DNA from: Rheinheimera sp. 4Y26
Lineage (GTDB): Bacteria; Pseudomonadota; Gammaproteobacteria; Enterobacterales; Alteromonadaceae
Assembly: GCF_025245835.1 (NCBI RefSeq)
Contig: NZ_JAOBWS010000002.1
Coordinates: 1-64,000, forward strand
Reading direction: 5' to 3'
DNA: 64,000 nt
A model generated the notes under the pieces. It made no database searches and had not been told where the DNA came from. It was given only the letters and a program-made list of their open reading frames with translations. Below are positions 62,312 to 64,000 of this stretch, piece by piece (the first letter of the stretch is position 1; each line of letters opens with the position of its first letter). A program made the translations under genes and the position numbers.

Positions 62312-63310
62312 ATGTCTGCGGCTATCACAGTTTTAGGCGCCGGTTCATACGGCACAGCGCTGGCTATTTGTCTGGCGCGTAATGGTCACCAGACCCTGTT
62401 GTGGGGCCGCAGTAAACAAGATATTGCTGCGATGCAACAAGATCGGATCAACCATAAGTATCTGCCGGATATCAAACTGCCGGATACTTTAGCGGTAACA
62501 TCCGATCTGCCATCGGCCGTTGCAGCCAGCCAGAACGTGCTGGTGGTGGTGCCGAGTCATGCTTTTGCTGACACCTTAAAACAAATTAAACCTTATTTGT
62601 TACCACACGCCCGTGTGGCCTGGGCAACCAAAGGTTTAGAACCCGATACCGGTCGTCTGTTGCAGGATGTCGCCCGCGATATTCTCGGAGATGAGGTGTC
62701 GCTGGCGGTCTTGTCAGGCCCGACTTTTGCCAAAGAGCTGGCGCAAGGTTTACCAACGGCAATTTCGCTGTCGTCCACTGATCCTGAATTTATCACTGTG
62801 CTGTCGGATTTATTGCATTGTGGCCGTACTTTCCGGGTTTATACCAATCCGGATTTTATTGGTGTGCAGCTGGGCGGGGCAGTGAAAAACGTTATTGCGA
62901 TAGGCGCCGGCATGGCCGACGGTATTGGTTTTGGTGCCAATGCCCGCACTGCGCTGATCACCCGGGGTTTGGCAGAAATGTGCCGCTTGGGTTGTGCCTT
63001 GGGTGCTCAAAAAGAAACCTTTATGGGCATGGCCGGTTTAGGCGATTTGGTTTTAACCTGTACCGACAACCAATCCCGTAACAGACGTTTTGGTTTGTTG
63101 CTGGGGCAAGGTGCTGGTGTGGAAGAGGCAATGACTTCGATTGGCCAGGTGGTGGAAGGTTACCGCAATGCCAAAGAAGTATTTAATCTGGCTACCCGCG
63201 TTGGTGTCGAGATGCCCATTACCGAGCAAATTTATCAGGTGTTATATCAGGGTAAAGATGCCCGCGCAGCTGCTATTGACTTGCTTGGCAGGGAAAAACG
63301 CGACGAATAA
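62312..63310 (+). CDS. gpsA: Glycerol-3-phosphate dehydrogenase [NAD(P)+]
   Basis: Makes sn-glycerol-3-phosphate from dihydroxyacetone phosphate for phospholipid synthesis. From the ATG at 62312 the protein has 332 residues; the upstream in-frame extension to 62243 overlaps secB and is rejected. [21 protein letters not shown] is the dinucleotide-binding loop, [17 protein letters not shown] and the catalytic lysine in [18 protein letters not shown] are present. It ends the yibN-grxC-secB-gpsA series. Confidence 0.97.
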   Translation: MSAAITVLGAGSYGTALAICLARNGHQTLLWGRSKQDIAAMQQDRINHKYLPDIKLPDTLAVTSDLPSAVAASQNVLVVVPSHAFADTLKQIKPYLLPHARVAWATKGLEPDTGRLLQDVARDILGDEVSLAVLSGPTFAKELAQGLPTAISLSSTDPEFITVLSDLLHCGRTFRVYTNPDFIGVQLGGAVKNVIAIGAGMADGIGFGANARTALITRGLAEMCRLGCALGAQKETFMGMAGLGDLVLTCTDNQSRNRRFGLLLGQGAGVEEAMTSIGQVVEGYRNAKEVFNLATRVGVEMPITEQIYQVLYQGKDARAAAIDLLGREKRDE

Positions 63311-63346
63311 AAAAATCAGCCGTTGTACGGATGATTTTAAAGCAAT

Positions 63347-63375
63347 AAAAAACCGGCTATTTAGCCGGTTTTTTG
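63347..63375. terminator. Terminator after gpsA
   Basis: A 13-base stem AAAAAACCGGCTA / TAGCCGGTTTTTT, bidirectional. Its right arm overlaps the stop codon of the convergent EAL gene. Confidence 0.93.
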
Positions 63376-64000
63376 TGTCTGCTGCTCAATCATTAAAATC
63401 TTGCTGATTTGCCCTGCATTCTGCGCCTGGCCAAATAACAGGCCGGTGCCAAGCTGACATCCCATCACATGCAATAAATAGCCTTGCATTTCGTTATCAA
63501 TCTGCAGCGCAGACACTCTGAGCTGTTGTGATGCTGCCAGACGGATCAGGCAACTGCACAAATGGCGTTTTTGGTCGTCATTTTCCAGTTCAGCTACGGT
63601 ACTTGCCGCCAGAATAACGCCGGTCCAGTAGGGTTGTTGTAATAAAAACAGCGGGGTCTGGCCGCTGCCGAAATTCAACCACCATAACGAAAAACCGGCT
63701 TTGGCCAGTGCTTCCATTTGCTTATGGGCAAGGCCTGGTTGCTCCAGATAATAAGTTTCGTCGATCATCAGCGAAAACAACGCCGGATCCAGCGTCCATT
63801 CCTGCAGATGATGCAGCAGATAAGCCACTAAATCGGGTTGTTGTAATTGCAAAGCTGATAATTCCAGCCGGATGCCAGGCACCGTCACGCCTTGCTGGCG
63901 CCATTGCCACAGTTGCTGGCACAGTTGCTGAAATTGCCAACGTTCAATCGCCAATAACTGATGGCTTTGTGCGGCCACAGCGGCAAAATCCTCTAACCAC
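63361..64000 (-). CDS. C-terminal part of a degenerate EAL-domain protein (partial)
   Basis: An open frame of about 213 codons continues past the right edge. Residues visible at the edge (WLEDFAA) lead into an EAL-type domain: VPGIRLELSALQLQ corresponds to the EAL strand with its glutamate, but the usual DDFGTG is LNFGSG, losing the catalytic aspartates, and the metal-binding residues elsewhere are altered. It is probably a non-catalytic EAL domain, such as those acting as binding or regulatory proteins. A GTG at 63978 is inside the domain and is not the true start. Confidence 0.75.
   Translation of the reverse strand, partial: WLEDFAAVAAQSHQLLAIERWQFQQLCQQLWQWRQQGVTVPGIRLELSALQLQQPDLVAYLLHHLQEWTLDPALFSLMIDETYYLEQPGLAHKQMEALAKAGFSLWWLNFGSGQTPLFLLQQPYWTGVILAASTVAELENDDQKRHLCSCLIRLAASQQLRVSALQIDNEMQGYLLHVMGCQLGTGLLFGQAQNAGQISKILMIEQQTQKTG

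Overview
The window reads as a chromosomal segment of a free-living, polymer-degrading gammaproteobacterium of the Alteromonadales/Chromatiales type. A Rheinheimera- or Alishewanella-like genome is my best guess. The reasons are a LacI-type NagR chitin/GlcNAc regulon with a large TonB-dependent receptor, the housekeeping orders rsmD|ftsY-ftsE-ftsX...rpoH and gpmI-envC-yibQ | yibN-grxC-secB-gpsA, and abundant GGDEF/EAL/HD-GYP proteins. The species is an inference; no rRNA is present to test it. I see no tRNA, rRNA, CRISPR array, IS element or prophage.

Layout. 1-2.5 kb: a hexanucleotide repeat running off the left edge, then a siderophore-type TonB-dependent receptor with a candidate Fur box. 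2.9-4.1 kb: a DUF819 membrane protein. 4.3-21.2 kb: an amino-sugar locus holding the LacI regulator NagR, a NagR-operator-preceded TonB receptor, a cupin/JmjC-like protein, a short operator-promoter-terminator unit encoding a candidate 33-residue membrane peptide, a solute-binding protein and Gfo/Idh/MocA pair, a GH20 hexosaminidase, and nagK-nagB(II)-nagA-nagP-nagX. 21.2-31.9 kb: wzi-like, coaD, a TetR regulator, kbl-tdh, a VOC protein, a TPR-GGDEF cyclase, unknowns and an orphan solute-binding protein. 32-36.4 kb: a very large GH31 enzyme and a TonB-like protein. 36.5-38.8 kb: ampR-ampC. 39-50.6 kb: lepB, an ECF sigma/anti-sigma operon, an HD-GYP response regulator, marC with a glutamine-rich coiled-coil protein, yjaG, and a PEP-CTERM-like exported protein. 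50.7-64 kb: conserved core genes (rsmD, ftsYEX, EAL-HDOD, rpoH, yibQ, envC, gpmI, yibN, grxC, secB, gpsA) and the C-terminal end of an EAL protein.

How the genes work together. Chitin oligosaccharides would enter through the 5.8 kb TonB receptor, be trimmed by the GH20 enzyme, cross the inner membrane via NagP (NagX possibly acting at the membrane), be phosphorylated by NagK, deacetylated by NagA and deaminated/isomerised by NagB-II to fructose-6-phosphate. Three near-identical 18-bp palindromes (AATGACA-N4-TGTCATT type) at 5701, 9732 and 15149 tie the receptor, the short unknown unit and the hex/nagK divergent promoter into one regulon.

The two observations I would follow first are: (i) the NagR-operator unit at 9706-9990, with promoter, operator, ribosome site, 33-codon Trp-rich hydrophobic ORF and strong terminator; and (ii) the rpoH promoter, where a perfect CIRCE element overlaps a consensus sigma-E promoter, suggesting HrcA control over envelope-stress input to the heat-shock sigma factor. 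The PEP-CTERM-like gene at 49.9 kb also has a good sigma-54 promoter with an upstream inverted repeat.
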